The position numbers were made by a program, and so were the translations under genes. DNA of 64,000 nucleotides from Pseudoalteromonas rubra (GTDB lineage Bacteria; Pseudomonadota; Gammaproteobacteria; Enterobacterales; Alteromonadaceae): assembly GCF_001482385.1 (NCBI RefSeq), contig NZ_CP013611.1, positions 4,285,501-4,349,500 of the forward strand. Direction: 5' to 3'. Positions 1-10,259 of this stretch are shown here, piece by piece; the first letter of the stretch is position 1; each line of letters opens with the position of its first letter. Under the pieces are notes generated by a model. It was not told the origin of the DNA. It did not search any database and worked only from the letters and a program-made list of their open reading frames with translations.

Positions 1-445
1 CATTGTTGGCTTTAACGTTCGTGCTGATGCATCTGCTCGTAAAGTGATTGAAGCTGAGAACCTGGATCTGCGTTACTACAGCGTAATCTACGATCTGATC
101 GAAGAAGTGAAGCAGGCTATGTCAGGTATGCTGGCACCTGAGTTCAAGCAAGAGATCATTGGTCTGGCTGAAGTACGTGACGTATTTAAGTCGCCTAAGA
201 TTGGTTCGGTTGCGGGTTGTATGGTTACTGAAGGTGTGGTTAAACGTAGCGCACCTATCCGCGTACTGCGTGATAATGTTGTTATTTACGAAGGTGAACT
301 TGAATCACTGCGTCGCTTCAAAGATGACGTGGCAGAAGTTCGTAACGGCATGGAGTGTGGTATCGGCGTTAAGAACTATAATGACGTTAAGGTCGGTGAC
401 CAAATCGAGGTATTCGAAACCGTTGAAGTACAGCGTTCGTTGTAA
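1..445 (+). CDS. infB: Translation initiation factor IF-2, C-terminal fragment
   Basis: The open frame enters from the left edge (first full codon at base 2) and ends in TAA at 445, giving about 147 residues. It matches the C-terminal domain IV region of IF-2, which binds the formylated initiator tRNA. Recognisable stretches are [13 protein letters not shown] near the edge, then [16 protein letters not shown] and [18 protein letters not shown] near the end. The GTPase domain lies outside the window. It is followed by rbfA and truB, the usual infB neighbours in the nusA-infB operon of gammaproteobacteria. The gene is cut only by the window edge; nothing suggests a pseudogene. Confidence 0.95.
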   Translation, partial: IVGFNVRADASARKVIEAENLDLRYYSVIYDLIEEVKQAMSGMLAPEFKQEIIGLAEVRDVFKSPKIGSVAGCMVTEGVVKRSAPIRVLRDNVVIYEGELESLRRFKDDVAEVRNGMECGIGVKNYNDVKVGDQIEVFETVEVQRSL

Positions 446-466
446 GTCAGTCGGGGTTCAACCTTG

Positions 467-490
467 AAATGGGGGCGTTAGCCCCCATTT
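467..490 (+). terminator. infB-rbfA intergenic hairpin
   Basis: A perfect 10-bp stem (AAATGGGGGC / GCCCCCATTT) with a GTTA loop lies just after the infB stop. The following T-rich tract is interrupted by G, so this may be a partial terminator or an mRNA-stabilising or processing hairpin within the operon rather than a full stop. Confidence 0.6.
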
Positions 491-560
491 GTGTTTGTGT
501 TTCCTCTAGTGGGCGATTGTATGCATTGCCCGTTTTAATGATTAAATTGAAGTGGTGAAA

Positions 561-971
561 ATGAGAGAATTTTCTCGTACTGATCGTGTTGCACAACAGA
601 TCCAGAAAGAAATTGCCGTGATTTTGCAGCGCGAAATTAAAGACCCGCGCTTAGGCATGGTCACTGTATCGGCTGTAGAAGTATCACGCGATCTGTCTTA
701 CGCCAAGGTCTTTATCACTGTGCTTGGTGGTGACGATGACAAAACCAAAGAAAACCTGTCGATTCTGAATGAAGCCACAGGCTATATCCGTTCTTTGCTG
801 GGCAAACGGATCCGCGCGCGGATCATGCCTGAACTGCGTTTTGTGCTGGACAACTCCCTGATGGAAGGGATGCGTATCTCTAACCTGGTTGATGAAGTGA
901 TCCGCAAAGACAATGAAAAGCGTGGTGACGAAGCGCAGTCAGATACCAAAAGCGACGACGGAGAAGCCTGA
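561..971 (+). CDS. rbfA: Ribosome-binding factor A
   Basis: A 136-residue protein beginning [12 protein letters not shown], with the RbfA signatures [18 protein letters not shown] and [18 protein letters not shown]. RbfA binds the immature 30S subunit near helix 1 of 16S rRNA and helps late maturation and cold adaptation. A GTG at 552 lies in frame upstream, but ATG 561 gives the N-terminus usual for the family, so I chose it. The C-terminus is a short acidic tail. The TGA stop overlaps the truB ATG by one base, pointing to translational coupling. Length is normal for the family (E. coli 133 aa). Confidence 0.95.
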   Translation: MREFSRTDRVAQQIQKEIAVILQREIKDPRLGMVTVSAVEVSRDLSYAKVFITVLGGDDDKTKENLSILNEATGYIRSLLGKRIRARIMPELRFVLDNSLMEGMRISNLVDEVIRKDNEKRGDEAQSDTKSDDGEA

Positions 972-1906
972 TGGCGCGTCGTAGTAAAGGCCGCCCGATA
1001 GATGGGATAGTGCTGCTTAATAAGCCTCAGGGGATCTCCTCGAATAAAGCGCTGCAACAAGCCAAAGGCATTTACTTTGCGCAAAAAGCCGGCCACACAG
1101 GCGCATTGGATCCGTTGGCAACGGGCATGCTGCCAATCTGCTTTGGTGAAGCGACTAAGTTTACCCAGTTTCTGCTAGATACTGACAAAACTTACGTCGT
1201 ACGTGCCAAGTTAGGCGAGCGTACAACAACTTCAGACTCCGATGGTGAAGTGGTCGAAACACGCCCTGTGCAGATCACCCGAGCGCAACTGGAGCAAGAT
1301 GTTGCCAGTTTCCTGGGGGAGTCTGATCAGTATCCGTCGATGTATTCCGCGCTAAAGTATCAGGGTCAGCCCTTGTACAAGTATGCCCGTGAGGGCATCG
1401 AAGTGCCGCGTAAGTGTCGCAAGATCAACGTTTATTCGATCACTTTGGATGAATATGACGAACATGTGCAAGAGATCCAGATGACGGTGCATGTCTCGAA
1501 AGGGACTTACATTCGCACTATAGTGGACGACCTGGGTGAGAAGCTGGGCTGTGGTGCACATGTCATTATGTTACATCGCTCTGAAGTGGGTCATTATCCC
1601 AGTGATAAAATGATCACGCTTGAGGAACTGGAAGAAAAACTCCAGCAGGCGAAAGCGGAAGATCTGCCGCCTTCGACATACATTGATGCACTGTTGCTCC
1701 CTATGGATACGGCGTTGGTGGATTTACCGGCAGTTGAGATCAGTGCAGAGCAGGGCGTGGCATTTAGTCATGGTCAGACAGTGGTCGTCGGTGAGCTGCC
1801 TGAGGGCGTGTTGAAAGTGGTGGCTGATGGTCGTTTTGTCGGGATTGGCGAGCGCAATCAGCACGGGCATCTTAAGGCCAAGCGGGCGTTATCCAGCGCA
1901 CAATAA
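971..1906 (+). CDS. truB: tRNA pseudouridine(55) synthase TruB
   Basis: A 311-residue enzyme that isomerises U55 to pseudouridine in the T-loop of tRNAs. The catalytic motif GHTGALDPLATG is at residues 41-52, with the nucleophilic Asp at D47. The KPQGISS substrate-binding region (18-24) precedes it and a C-terminal PUA-like segment follows. The start codon overlaps the rbfA stop by one base. Length is usual for the family (E. coli 314 aa). Nothing is abnormal. Confidence 0.96.
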   Translation: MARRSKGRPIDGIVLLNKPQGISSNKALQQAKGIYFAQKAGHTGALDPLATGMLPICFGEATKFTQFLLDTDKTYVVRAKLGERTTTSDSDGEVVETRPVQITRAQLEQDVASFLGESDQYPSMYSALKYQGQPLYKYAREGIEVPRKCRKINVYSITLDEYDEHVQEIQMTVHVSKGTYIRTIVDDLGEKLGCGAHVIMLHRSEVGHYPSDKMITLEELEEKLQQAKAEDLPPSTYIDALLLPMDTALVDLPAVEISAEQGVAFSHGQTVVVGELPEGVLKVVADGRFVGIGERNQHGHLKAKRALSSAQ

Positions 1907-1912
1907 AATTTT

Positions 1913-1941
1913 TTGTCAGCGGGGGTAATTGCTGATACAAT
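1913..1941 (+). promoter_or_regulatory. Sigma-70 promoter of rpsO
   Basis: TTGTCA (1913-1918) and TACAAT (1936-1941) are separated by exactly 17 bp and sit 70 bp upstream of the rpsO start. This fits the known separate promoter of rpsO downstream of truB in enterobacteria. The call rests on consensus match and position only. Confidence 0.65.
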
Positions 1942-2011
1942 GCCGCCCGCTTTGTCGCTTTGGCTGAATTAGTGATCGGCTGAAGCATTACTTAAACAAT
2001 TGGAGTTTATT

Positions 2012-2281
2012 ATGTCACTAAGCAATCAAGAAAAAGCAGAAATCGTAGCAAAATTCGCACGCGCAGAAGGCGACACTGGTTCTCCTGAAGTTCAGGTTGC
2101 ACTGTTAACTGCTGATATCAACAAGCTACAAGGTCACTTCGCTAACCACAAGCATGACTTCCACTCACGTCGTGGTCTGCTACGTAAAGTAAGCCAGCGT
2201 CGTAACCTGCTTGACTACCTTAAAGGTAAGAGCGTAGAGCGTTACTCTGCACTAATCAAAGAGCTTGGCCTACGTCGCTAA
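2012..2281 (+). CDS. rpsO: 30S ribosomal protein S15
   Basis: An 89-residue protein starting [12 protein letters not shown], with the family stretch [14 protein letters not shown] and the conserved HSRRGLL segment. S15 binds the central domain of 16S rRNA as a primary assembly protein. A TTG four codons upstream (2000) overlaps the GGAG ribosome-binding site, so ATG 2012 is the start; this gives exactly the E. coli length. In E. coli S15 represses its own translation through a pseudoknot in the leader; I did not find proof of that structure here. It is followed by a strong terminator and then pnp. Confidence 0.97.
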   Translation: MSLSNQEKAEIVAKFARAEGDTGSPEVQVALLTADINKLQGHFANHKHDFHSRRGLLRKVSQRRNLLDYLKGKSVERYSALIKELGLRR

Positions 2282-2316
2282 GAACTTGATTATTTGTCGG
2301 ATTTTTATCCGATAAG

Positions 2317-2345
2317 AAAAAAGGGGCTAAATCGCCCCTTTTTTT
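2317..2345 (+). terminator. Intrinsic terminator after rpsO
   Basis: GGGGC / GCCCC stem with a six-base loop, extended by an A-run pairing with the T-run. It is preceded by a smaller hairpin (TCGGAT-TTTT-ATCCGA, 2297-2312). The A and T flanks could let it work on both strands. Confidence 0.85.
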
Positions 2346-2553
2346 GTGGGTATATACTCAGTATACTTATGCCCGAGCCGCCATTCTGGGGGTTCAGCGC
2401 CAAGTCTGCAGCCAATTGTAGTGCTTAAGCGGATCATCTAGCTCTGTTTGGTTTAATCTTTTTTATCAAATGGTTATTAGTCTCTTTAGTCCCCTTAAGA
2501 CTGTAATTGGTCGTTGTTGGCGCTTGTATGTTATTTTTGTAAGGAAGATATTT

Positions 2554-4668
2554 GTGCAAGCAATTATTAAAGAATTCCAACTGGGTCAACACACAGTAAC
2601 CCTAGAAACTGGTGCCATTGCGCGCCAGGCTGATGGTGCCGTTTTGGCCAGCATTGGCGACACCTCTGTACTTGTCACTGTTGTAGGTAAGCGTGAAGCT
2701 GCACCTGGTCAGGACTTTTTCCCTCTGACAGTTAACTATCAGGAAAAAATGTATGCGGCAGGCCGTATCCCTGGTGGCTTCTTGAAGCGTGAAGGTCGTC
2801 CTTCAGACAATGAAACACTGATCGCGCGTCTGATTGACCGTCCAATCCGTCCTTTATTCCCGGATGGTTTCGTAAACGAAGTACAAGTTATCGCGACAGT
2901 GGTATCTTCAAACCCTGAAATTCAACCAGACATGGTTGCTATGATTGGTACTTCTGCAGCGCTAGCGATTTCTGGCGTGCCGTTCAATGGTCCAATCGGC
3001 GCCGTACGTGTTGGTTTCACTGATGGTCAGTACGTACTGAACCCGTCAGTGACTGAACTTGAGCAAAGTAAACTTGACCTGGTTGTTGCTGGTACCGAAG
3101 GTGCTGTACTGATGGTTGAGTCAGAAGCTGAAATTCTGACTGAAGAAGAAATGCTGGGTGCGGTTGTATATGGTCATGAGCAATCACAAGCTATCATTCA
3201 GGCTGTTAACGAGTTCGCTGCAGAAGCGGGCAAGCCGGCTTGGGACTGGGCTGCACCAGAGAAAAATGTTGAGCTGTCTGACAAAATCGCAGCAATCGCT
3301 GAGCAAAAAGTAGGTGACGCTTACCGCATCACTGATAAAGTGGCACGTAAAGACGCACTAAGCGAGGCAAAAGCAGAAGTTGTCGAGAAGCTGACCGCTG
3401 AGCTGGCTGAAGACGAAGCGCTGGACGAGCAAGAAGTATCTAAGCTGTTTAGTTCACTTGAAAAGAAAATCGTACGTGGCCGCATCATTGCAGGTGAAAA
3501 ACGTATCGATGGTCGTGAACCAGACATGGTTCGTGCGCTTGACGTGATGACGGGCGTATTACCACGTACACACGGTTCAGCCATCTTCACGCGTGGTGAA
3601 ACTCAGGCTTTGGTTACTGCTACCTTAGGTACAGAACGCGATTCACAAATGATGGATAACCTGATTGGCACGCAGAAGCATCACTTCATGCTGCACTACA
3701 ACTTCCCTCCATTCTGTGTGGGTGAGACAGGTTTCATCGGTTCGCCTAAGCGTCGTGAAATTGGTCACGGTAACCTGGCTAAGCGCGGTGTACAAGCGGT
3801 TATGCCAACCCTTGAAGAATTCCCGTACTCTGTGCGTGTGGTTTCTGAGATCACTGAATCAAACGGCTCGTCTTCAATGGCGTCTGTATGTGGTACGTCA
3901 CTGGCTCTGATGGATGCAGGTGTACCAATCAAGTCATCTGTTGCGGGTATCGCGATGGGTCTGGTTAAGGAAGGCGAAGACTTTGTTGTTCTTTCTGACA
4001 TCCTGGGTGACGAAGACCACCTAGGCGACATGGACTTTAAAGTTGCGGGTAACAGCGCGGGTGTAACTGCACTTCAGATGGATATCAAGATTGAAGGTAT
4101 CACAAAAGAAATCATGCAGATCGCACTGCGTCAGGCAAAAGCAGCACGTCTGCATATCCTGAGCGTGATGGATCAGGCAATCGCTAGCCCATCTCAGGAC
4201 CTGTCTGAGTTCGCACCTCGTATCTACACCATGAACATTCCACCGAAGAAGATTGCTGACGTAATCGGTAAAGGTGGCGCGGTGATCCGTCAGCTCACTG
4301 AAGAAACGGATACAACCATCGAAATCGAAGACGATGGTACCATTAAGATTGCTGCAACTAACGGTAACAGTGCTAAAGAAGCGATTGCTCGCATCGAAGC
4401 GCTTACGGCTGAGTTGGAAGTAGGTACTATCTACACCGGTAAAGTAAACCGTATCGTAGACTTTGGTGCATTCGTAAACGTACTGCCTGGTAAAGATGGC
4501 CTGGTACACATTTCACAGATCAGCAAAGAGCGCGTAAACAACGTAGCTGATCACCTGTCTGTTGGCCAGGAAGTGAAAGTAAAAGTACTTGAAGTAGACC
4601 GTCAGGGTCGTGTGCGTCTGAGCATTAAAGAAGCACTAGAGTCAGATGCAGCACCTGCTGCTGAGTAA
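2554..4668 (+). CDS. pnp: Polyribonucleotide nucleotidyltransferase (PNPase)
   Basis: 3'-to-5' phosphorolytic exoribonuclease and degradosome component, about 704 residues. Two RNase PH domains flank a helical domain. The second contains [11 protein letters not shown] with D486 and D492, matching the E. coli catalytic aspartates. A KH domain with GKGG at 572-575 and an S1 domain from about residue 623 follow. GTG 2554 (AAGGAAG seven bases upstream) gives the canonical start [11 protein letters not shown]; the frame is open further upstream, but those residues do not resemble PNPase. The roughly 200-bp leader after the rpsO terminator could hold the autoregulatory hairpin known from E. coli, which I could not confirm. 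Confidence 0.96.
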   Translation: MQAIIKEFQLGQHTVTLETGAIARQADGAVLASIGDTSVLVTVVGKREAAPGQDFFPLTVNYQEKMYAAGRIPGGFLKREGRPSDNETLIARLIDRPIRPLFPDGFVNEVQVIATVVSSNPEIQPDMVAMIGTSAALAISGVPFNGPIGAVRVGFTDGQYVLNPSVTELEQSKLDLVVAGTEGAVLMVESEAEILTEEEMLGAVVYGHEQSQAIIQAVNEFAAEAGKPAWDWAAPEKNVELSDKIAAIAEQKVGDAYRITDKVARKDALSEAKAEVVEKLTAELAEDEALDEQEVSKLFSSLEKKIVRGRIIAGEKRIDGREPDMVRALDVMTGVLPRTHGSAIFTRGETQALVTATLGTERDSQMMDNLIGTQKHHFMLHYNFPPFCVGETGFIGSPKRREIGHGNLAKRGVQAVMPTLEEFPYSVRVVSEITESNGSSSMASVCGTSLALMDAGVPIKSSVAGIAMGLVKEGEDFVVLSDILGDEDHLGDMDFKVAGNSAGVTALQMDIKIEGITKEIMQIALRQAKAARLHILSVMDQAIASPSQDLSEFAPRIYTMNIPPKKIADVIGKGGAVIRQLTEETDTTIEIEDDGTIKIAATNGNSAKEAIARIEALTAELEVGTIYTGKVNRIVDFGAFVNVLPGKDGLVHISQISKERVNNVADHLSVGQEVKVKVLEVDRQGRVRLSIKEALESDAAPAAE

Positions 4669-4698
4669 TATCTGACAAAGAAACAATGAGTTTCGATG

Positions 4699-4724
4699 AA
4701 AGGGGCTGAATGGCCCCTTTTTTT
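4699..4724 (+). terminator. Intrinsic terminator after pnp
   Basis: AAAGGGGC / GCCCCTTT stem with a TGAATG loop followed by a T-run. The stem is almost the same as that of the rpsO terminator. Confidence 0.88.
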
Positions 4725-4801
4725 ATGCTTTAATATTTGCTCGACAGTAGTAGCGACAAGCGGATCAGAAATTCGCAACATGCCCAAAAAGGGGAAATAG
4801 A

Positions 4802-5683
4802 TTGAGACTGTTATTATTACCTTTGCTATGTCTGAGCTTACTCGGGTGTCAGTCAACTCAGCAGGCGGTGGATATGCCCAACGTGACGGTGCCTTTTGCC
4901 GTGCCACTGGCTGCTAATTTTCGTAATGAAATTGCCATCGCCAGGTACAGTGAGCTGTTGCAAAATAAAACACTGGATAATGAGCAACAAGCGCAGTTGT
5001 TTTATAACCGTGGCATGCTGTATGACAGTCTGGGATTATCCACGCTGGCACGTATCGACTTTAATCGTGCAGTTAAGTTGAAGCCAGACTTGGCAGAAGT
5101 ATACAATTTTTTGGGCATACACCACACATTGCGCCAAGAGTATGGAACCGCTTACGAGATGTTTGATGCGGTGCTCGAGCTGAACACGGATCATGAGTAC
5201 GCTTATTTAAATCGGGGTATCGCGCTGTATTACGGTGAACGCCCGGCATTGGCTGTCAGCGACTTTGAAACCTTCTTAGCACGCTCGCCTCAGGACCCAT
5301 ACCGGCTGATGTGGCTTTATCTTGCAGAATCTAAAGTTGACCCGGTTGCGGCAAAAGCAGCCCTGAAACAGCACAGCCAGGCTTTGAATAATGATGAATG
5401 GGCAACGCAATTGGTCCAGCTTTATTTGAATGAGTTGTCTCAGCAGGCCTTTCTCGCGCAAGTGGGAGATGGCGTCAAATCGCAACAGGAATTTGCAGAG
5501 CGTCTGTGTGAGGCCTATTTTTATTTGGCTAAGCGTTATCAGGCTGAGGGAAAAACAGGAAAAGCCATTGAATATTTCAAACTGGCCCTTGCTACCAATG
5601 TTTACGAATTTGTAGAACATAAATACGCTCGTCTTGAATTGCAACTTATCGCCGATGAAATGAACCGGGCGGATGTAGGCTGA
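4802..5683 (+). CDS. nlpI: Lipoprotein NlpI (TPR protein)
   Basis: A 293-residue lipoprotein with signal peptide and lipobox LLGC (Cys16), followed by TPR helices (for example LFYNRGMLYDSLGL and AYLNRGIALYYGE). NlpI is an outer-membrane-anchored adaptor that binds murein endopeptidases such as MepS and the protease Prc in E. coli. The start is TTG 4802, preceded by AGGGGA; the nearby upstream ATG reads quickly into a stop. Position after pnp is the classical gammaproteobacterial order, and length agrees with E. coli (294 aa). Confidence 0.93.
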   Translation: MRLLLLPLLCLSLLGCQSTQQAVDMPNVTVPFAVPLAANFRNEIAIARYSELLQNKTLDNEQQAQLFYNRGMLYDSLGLSTLARIDFNRAVKLKPDLAEVYNFLGIHHTLRQEYGTAYEMFDAVLELNTDHEYAYLNRGIALYYGERPALAVSDFETFLARSPQDPYRLMWLYLAESKVDPVAAKAALKQHSQALNNDEWATQLVQLYLNELSQQAFLAQVGDGVKSQQEFAERLCEAYFYLAKRYQAEGKTGKAIEYFKLALATNVYEFVEHKYARLELQLIADEMNRADVG

Positions 5684-5687
5684 TAGT

Positions 5688-6860
5688 ATGTCTGCCTTGA
5701 TGCTTCGCTATGTGGTGGTACTGGTCTGTAGCACACTCATAGCGGGCAGCGCCTTTAACCCCTGGCATTTTAACTCTCCCAGCGCGCGTCAGACACAGCT
5801 TTCTTTGCTTAAGCGCAGTCCACAGAGCTTTTTCCTTGATGTCCGACGAGCAGGTCTGCTGTTACCTGAGCTGTCTGACGACACGGTAATGACGCTACGT
5901 AAGCTGGATGAGCCCTCGGCGGCTTTTGAATGGGCTATCCGACTGGTTGAACAGGGTGACTTGGATACGGCGCTCCTGCTTGCCAGTGCGCATTGGGAGG
6001 CCACCTCCGCGCAAGCACGTTTGCGTTTATTGGAGTCACTAACAGCGGCGCAAGCGGTGTCTGAGGTTAACGAGTTAGCATCCCAATTCGCGTTGCCGCA
6101 ACCTTATTTTACGCTGTCACGGGTTATGCAGGGCGCTTCTGCCAGCATGCTGGCATCAGATGATTTGCAGCAATTGACTATCAGAACGGTGAATGAGCTT
6201 CACTGGGATGATGCAAAGTGCATACGTCGGGTGGCCATGCTGAGTGATTCCTGGCTGGGCCTTAAAAAGCTGCAACAGTTGAAAGCGCAATACCTTGAGG
6301 CTCCCTTACCCCACTCGGGTAGCTATTGTTTTGCAGATCCTGTGTATATGGGGTCTGATTTACAGTGTAATCTCAAGGCGAAAAAGTTTGCTTCTTGTGA
6401 CCTTGCTGTATTGCCCGGCAGCGCATACTGGTCCGCTGCCGATCATCTTGTACTGATGACAAAACATGGCGATGCGAATGTCAGCCGTGGCGTAATGACA
6501 TTGAACCTAAACAGCGATTATGCCGTGTTTATTCATGAACTGATGCACTTCAGTGGTTTTGAGGATGAATATGCAATTGGTGAGGCAAAAGCACAATGGT
6601 TATGTGCAACCCCGGGGTATAAAGCACCTAACTTATATGTTGGTACTACACCGCCTAAGGGGTGGTACCCCAGTCAAAGCTGTGATGCTGGGCTGTTATC
6701 TGCCTTTAAACCCCAGCAGGCTATGTCTAACATGCAATATCAGAGTCTGGCCTTGTCCACACGATACAAGGAACTCTGGTTATTGGCATTTCAGCAACAG
6801 CGTGATAAACCCACAGACTTTCAGCGATTTATTCAGGTTAAATTAGCTGCCAAGGGTTAA
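5688..6860 (+). CDS. Putative exported zinc metallopeptidase-like protein (HELMH)
   Basis: A 390-residue protein of unassigned function. A hydrophobic N-terminal segment (residues 7-20) suggests a signal peptide or membrane anchor. Near the C-terminus lies HELMHFSGFEDEY (283-295), an HExxH zinc motif followed by a GFxDEY stretch like the glutamate-type third ligand region of gluzincin or M64-like peptidases. Four Cys between 178 and 237 could form disulfides. The start is four bases after the nlpI stop, so it is probably co-transcribed and may work at the cell envelope with NlpI. An alternative start is ATG 5700. I do not recognise a named family; peptidase activity is inferred from the motif only. 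Confidence 0.7.
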   Translation: MSALMLRYVVVLVCSTLIAGSAFNPWHFNSPSARQTQLSLLKRSPQSFFLDVRRAGLLLPELSDDTVMTLRKLDEPSAAFEWAIRLVEQGDLDTALLLASAHWEATSAQARLRLLESLTAAQAVSEVNELASQFALPQPYFTLSRVMQGASASMLASDDLQQLTIRTVNELHWDDAKCIRRVAMLSDSWLGLKKLQQLKAQYLEAPLPHSGSYCFADPVYMGSDLQCNLKAKKFASCDLAVLPGSAYWSAADHLVLMTKHGDANVSRGVMTLNLNSDYAVFIHELMHFSGFEDEYAIGEAKAQWLCATPGYKAPNLYVGTTPPKGWYPSQSCDAGLLSAFKPQQAMSNMQYQSLALSTRYKELWLLAFQQQRDKPTDFQRFIQVKLAAKG

Positions 6861-7092
6861 AAGCCCAGTTTATTTATGAATTTAATCTGAATTGTTTGTA
6901 AATGTTGGCTAAAATGGCAGCGTATAGAGCGCGAAAGTCTAGACAACTCAAATACTAATCAAGTATAACTGGTAAGCGTTATGTGTGATAAAAACGTGCG
7001 CAAAATAAATCAGATAGTCTATGCATAACACTAGCTACACACTGCGCGCTGTTCCGTTTATTTACGGTTATTGAAGATAAAAGGTTTTCTTT

Positions 7093-9885
7093 ATGACATT
7101 GCTTTGGATACCCTTGCTATCCTTATTAGGCAGTTTACTCTCATCATTAACAGGTAAACTATCCCGCAATCAATCGACTGCGGTAACTTTACTTGCGCCC
7201 GGAATTGCACTTGCGTTGGCGTGCTACATGGCACCCGGCGTGTTTGCCAATGAACAGCTGCGGACCACCATAGAGTGGATCCCGTTGTTGGGCTTAGAAC
7301 TCTCATTCCGCTTAGATGGTTTGTCTTTGTTGTTCGTGTTCCTGATCCTGGGCATCGGCATTTTGGTGATCTTCTATGCGCGTTACTATTTAAGTAGCAA
7401 CGACTCCATGCCTAAGCTCTATGCTTACTTAATGCTGTTTATGACGGCGATGCTGGGCATCGTAATGTCGAACAACGTACTGCAATTATGGCTGTTCTGG
7501 GAATTGACCAGTATCAGCTCGTTTTTGTTGATAAGTTATTGGTGGCACAAGTCTGAAGCCCGAAAAGGCGCTAAAATGGCTCTGGCGATAACTGGCGGTG
7601 GCGGTTTAGCGCTGCTGGCTGGCTTATTGCTGCTAGGTGACATTGTTGGCAGCTACGACCTGGATATCATCTTGGCCAGTCGCGAGCTTATTCAGGCGCA
7701 CGATTTATATGAGCTGGCGCTCATCTTGGTATTACTCGGCGCATTTACTAAATCTGCGCAGTTCCCATTTCATTTCTGGCTGCCTCATGCCATGGCGGCA
7801 CCTACGCCAGTAAGTTCTTACTTACACTCTGCGACTATGGTGAAAGCGGGCATCTTCCTGCTGGCACGTTTCTATCCTGCGCTGGCAGGCACCGAAATTT
7901 GGTTTATTCTGGTTGGCCTCACGGGGCTTGCAACTTTACTAGTTGGCGCTTATATCGCGCTGTTTAAGCATGATCTGAAAGGATTACTGGCATTCTCGAC
8001 TATCAGTCACTTAGGTTTGATCACGCTGTTACTGGGTCTGGATACCGAATTGGCCACTGTTGCAGCCATATTCCATATCATCAACCACGCAACCTTCAAG
8101 GCTTCACTGTTTATGGCAACCGGTATCATTGATCATGAAACCGGCACGCGAGATATGCGTAAGCTCAACGGCATGTGGCGGTTTATGCCGTACACGGCGA
8201 CGCTGGCAATGGTTGCTGCGGCGGCAATGGCAGGGGTCCCGTTATTAAACGGCTTCTTGTCCAAAGAAATGTTCTTCGCGGAAACCTTACATCAGCAGTT
8301 GCTTGGCTCAATGTCCTGGTTGATCCCAATTCTGGCAACGATTGCGGGTGCCTTTTCAGTGGCATACTCGGCTCGCTTTATCCATGACGTGTTCTTCAAT
8401 GGTGAACCCGTTGACTTACCGAAAGAGCCTCATGAAGCACCGCGTTATATGCGTGTACCGATCGAGGTTCTGGTTGCACTCTGTCTGATTGTGGGCATGT
8501 TCCCGGGCTTTATTGTCAGTGATATCCTAAATGTTGCTTCTGCATCTGTGTTAGGTGGCGATCCGCCGCAATTTGAGATTGCTATCTGGCATGGTTTCAA
8601 TTTACCTCTGCTGATGAGCGGAATAGCCGTGTGCGGTGGTTTGCTAATCTATACTCAGCGCCGTTATTTGTTTGCATTCCAGGCATCGTTGCCGCCTATT
8701 AATGCCAAAAAAGGCTTTGAACATACCATGTCTAAAGTGGTTGGCTGGAGTCGAGCCCGTATTGATGCGATAGAAAATGGCTCTTTGCAACGTTATTTAA
8801 TGTTGATGTTAATGGTGGTGCTGTTGAGCGCTGGTTGGCCGCTGTTTGAAATGAGCCAGTTAGTTGGTGAAAACAAACCAACCCCCATTGATGTGCATAA
8901 TGCCATTGGTGCGGGCTTGTTGATGATAGGTGCAATTGGTACTGTGATCTGGCATCGCACTCGTATGGTTGCTTTGTTGATGATTTCGGTTGTGGGTCTA
9001 ATGGTTGCCGTTGCGTTTACACGCTTCTCAGCACCGGATCTGGCACTTACTCAGCTAACCGTTGAAGTTGTCACCATCATTCTGTTGATGCTGGCGCTGT
9101 TCTTCTTACCGCAAAGAACACCTAAAGAGAGTAGCTCGGTTCGCGTTTTGCGTGACTTGGGTATTGCTTCTGCCATTGGTGTCATTGTGGGCAGCATTTG
9201 TTATGCCTTGATAACACGCCCACTGAGCTCTATTTCGGACTTCTTCCTTGCAAATGCAAAGACTGGGGGAGGGGGCACCAATGTGGTGAACGTTATTTTG
9301 GTCGACTTCCGTGGTTTTGATACTTTGGGTGAAATTACTGTACTGGGTATTGCTGCTCTGGGAATTTATAAGCTTTTGATCAATTTACCGCTATTTATGC
9401 CTGGTAGTGATTCTGAGGGGCGCCCCTGGGCCAGAGAGCGTTACCCTATTCTGTTAGCTTCTATTTCTCAGACCTTGTTACCGTTGGCACTATTGGTATC
9501 GGTATACATCTTCCTGCGCGGCCATAACTTGCCTGGAGGTGGTTTTATTGCGGGTCTGGTTACCGCGATTGCCTTTATTTTGCAGTACATTGCGCACGGT
9601 TCGAACTGGATCTCAGAGCGCTTTACACTCAACTACCGCAAGATTATTGCTTCTGGTATTGCTATAGCCATGATCTCAGGCTTGGGCAGTTGGGCATTCG
9701 ACCGCCCGTTCCTGACCAGCTGGTTTGATTACTTTGATTTGCCGGTAATTGGCGAGATTGAACTTGCCAGTGCGCTGGTGTTTGACTTGGGTGTGTATAT
9801 TACGGTTGTTGGTGCAACTTTGATGATCCTGGCGAGCCTAGGCAAGTTGACAGCCAATGCACCTAAAGAAGAGGTAAATATTTAA
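7093..9885 (+). CDS. mrpA: Mrp antiporter subunit A, fused to an MrpB domain
   Basis: A 930-residue polytopic membrane protein. The N-terminal two thirds is the NuoL/MrpA proton-antiporter family ([18 protein letters not shown]220). The C-terminal part from about residue 783 is an MnhB/MrpB domain with [16 protein letters not shown]. No separate mrpB follows, so A and B are fused, as in the group 2 Mrp systems and PhaAB. The complex exports Na+ or K+ in exchange for protons and serves pH and salt homeostasis, which fits a marine cell. It heads a six-gene operon with AAGG nine bases before the ATG. The 232-bp upstream gap is AT-rich; I see no clear promoter in it. Confidence 0.93.
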   Translation: MTLLWIPLLSLLGSLLSSLTGKLSRNQSTAVTLLAPGIALALACYMAPGVFANEQLRTTIEWIPLLGLELSFRLDGLSLLFVFLILGIGILVIFYARYYLSSNDSMPKLYAYLMLFMTAMLGIVMSNNVLQLWLFWELTSISSFLLISYWWHKSEARKGAKMALAITGGGGLALLAGLLLLGDIVGSYDLDIILASRELIQAHDLYELALILVLLGAFTKSAQFPFHFWLPHAMAAPTPVSSYLHSATMVKAGIFLLARFYPALAGTEIWFILVGLTGLATLLVGAYIALFKHDLKGLLAFSTISHLGLITLLLGLDTELATVAAIFHIINHATFKASLFMATGIIDHETGTRDMRKLNGMWRFMPYTATLAMVAAAAMAGVPLLNGFLSKEMFFAETLHQQLLGSMSWLIPILATIAGAFSVAYSARFIHDVFFNGEPVDLPKEPHEAPRYMRVPIEVLVALCLIVGMFPGFIVSDILNVASASVLGGDPPQFEIAIWHGFNLPLLMSGIAVCGGLLIYTQRRYLFAFQASLPPINAKKGFEHTMSKVVGWSRARIDAIENGSLQRYLMLMLMVVLLSAGWPLFEMSQLVGENKPTPIDVHNAIGAGLLMIGAIGTVIWHRTRMVALLMISVVGLMVAVAFTRFSAPDLALTQLTVEVVTIILLMLALFFLPQRTPKESSSVRVLRDLGIASAIGVIVGSICYALITRPLSSISDFFLANAKTGGGGTNVVNVILVDFRGFDTLGEITVLGIAALGIYKLLINLPLFMPGSDSEGRPWARERYPILLASISQTLLPLALLVSVYIFLRGHNLPGGGFIAGLVTAIAFILQYIAHGSNWISERFTLNYRKIIASGIAIAMISGLGSWAFDRPFLTSWFDYFDLPVIGEIELASALVFDLGVYITVVGATLMILASLGKLTANAPKEEVNI

Positions 9886-10259
9886 TGGAGCTATTGTACT
9901 CATCTTGTGTGGGCCTGTTAGTGGCCTGCGGAGTATTCCTGATTTTACGAGCCCGTACCTTCCCTGTGGTATTGGGACTCACTATGCTGTCATATGCAGT
10001 TAACTTATTTCTGTTTGCATCTGGCAGACTGACCATGAATAAAGCGGCGGTTTTGGGGTTTAGCGACGGGTATGCCGATCCCTTACCGCAGGCCCTGGTA
10101 TTGACCGCAATTGTGATAGGTTTCGCAATGACGGCTTTTGTGGTCATTCTGGCTATTCGGGGCCGTGCTGATCTGGGTAACGACCATGTTAATGGCAGTG
10201 AAGTGACCACGTCTTCGCGTAATGTTGGCTCACAGCGTAAGGAGCAAAGCAAAGCATGA
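9885..10259 (+). CDS. mrpC: Mrp antiporter subunit C
   Basis: A 124-residue, three-helix membrane protein of the NuoK/MrpC family (hydrophobic runs near residues 5-20, 28-45 and 65-90; family-like DPLPQALVLTAIVIGFA). Its ATG shares one base with the mrpA stop and its own end overlaps mrpD by four bases. It is a structural subunit of the hetero-oligomeric cation/proton antiporter. The hydrophilic C-terminal tail is unremarkable. Confidence 0.92.
   Translation: MELLYSSCVGLLVACGVFLILRARTFPVVLGLTMLSYAVNLFLFASGRLTMNKAAVLGFSDGYADPLPQALVLTAIVIGFAMTAFVVILAIRGRADLGNDHVNGSEVTTSSRNVGSQRKEQSKA

Noticed and set aside
4021..4509. 162-residue minus-strand frame inside pnp
   Set aside because: Antisense shadow of a well-conserved gene, no ribosome-binding site or family resemblance.
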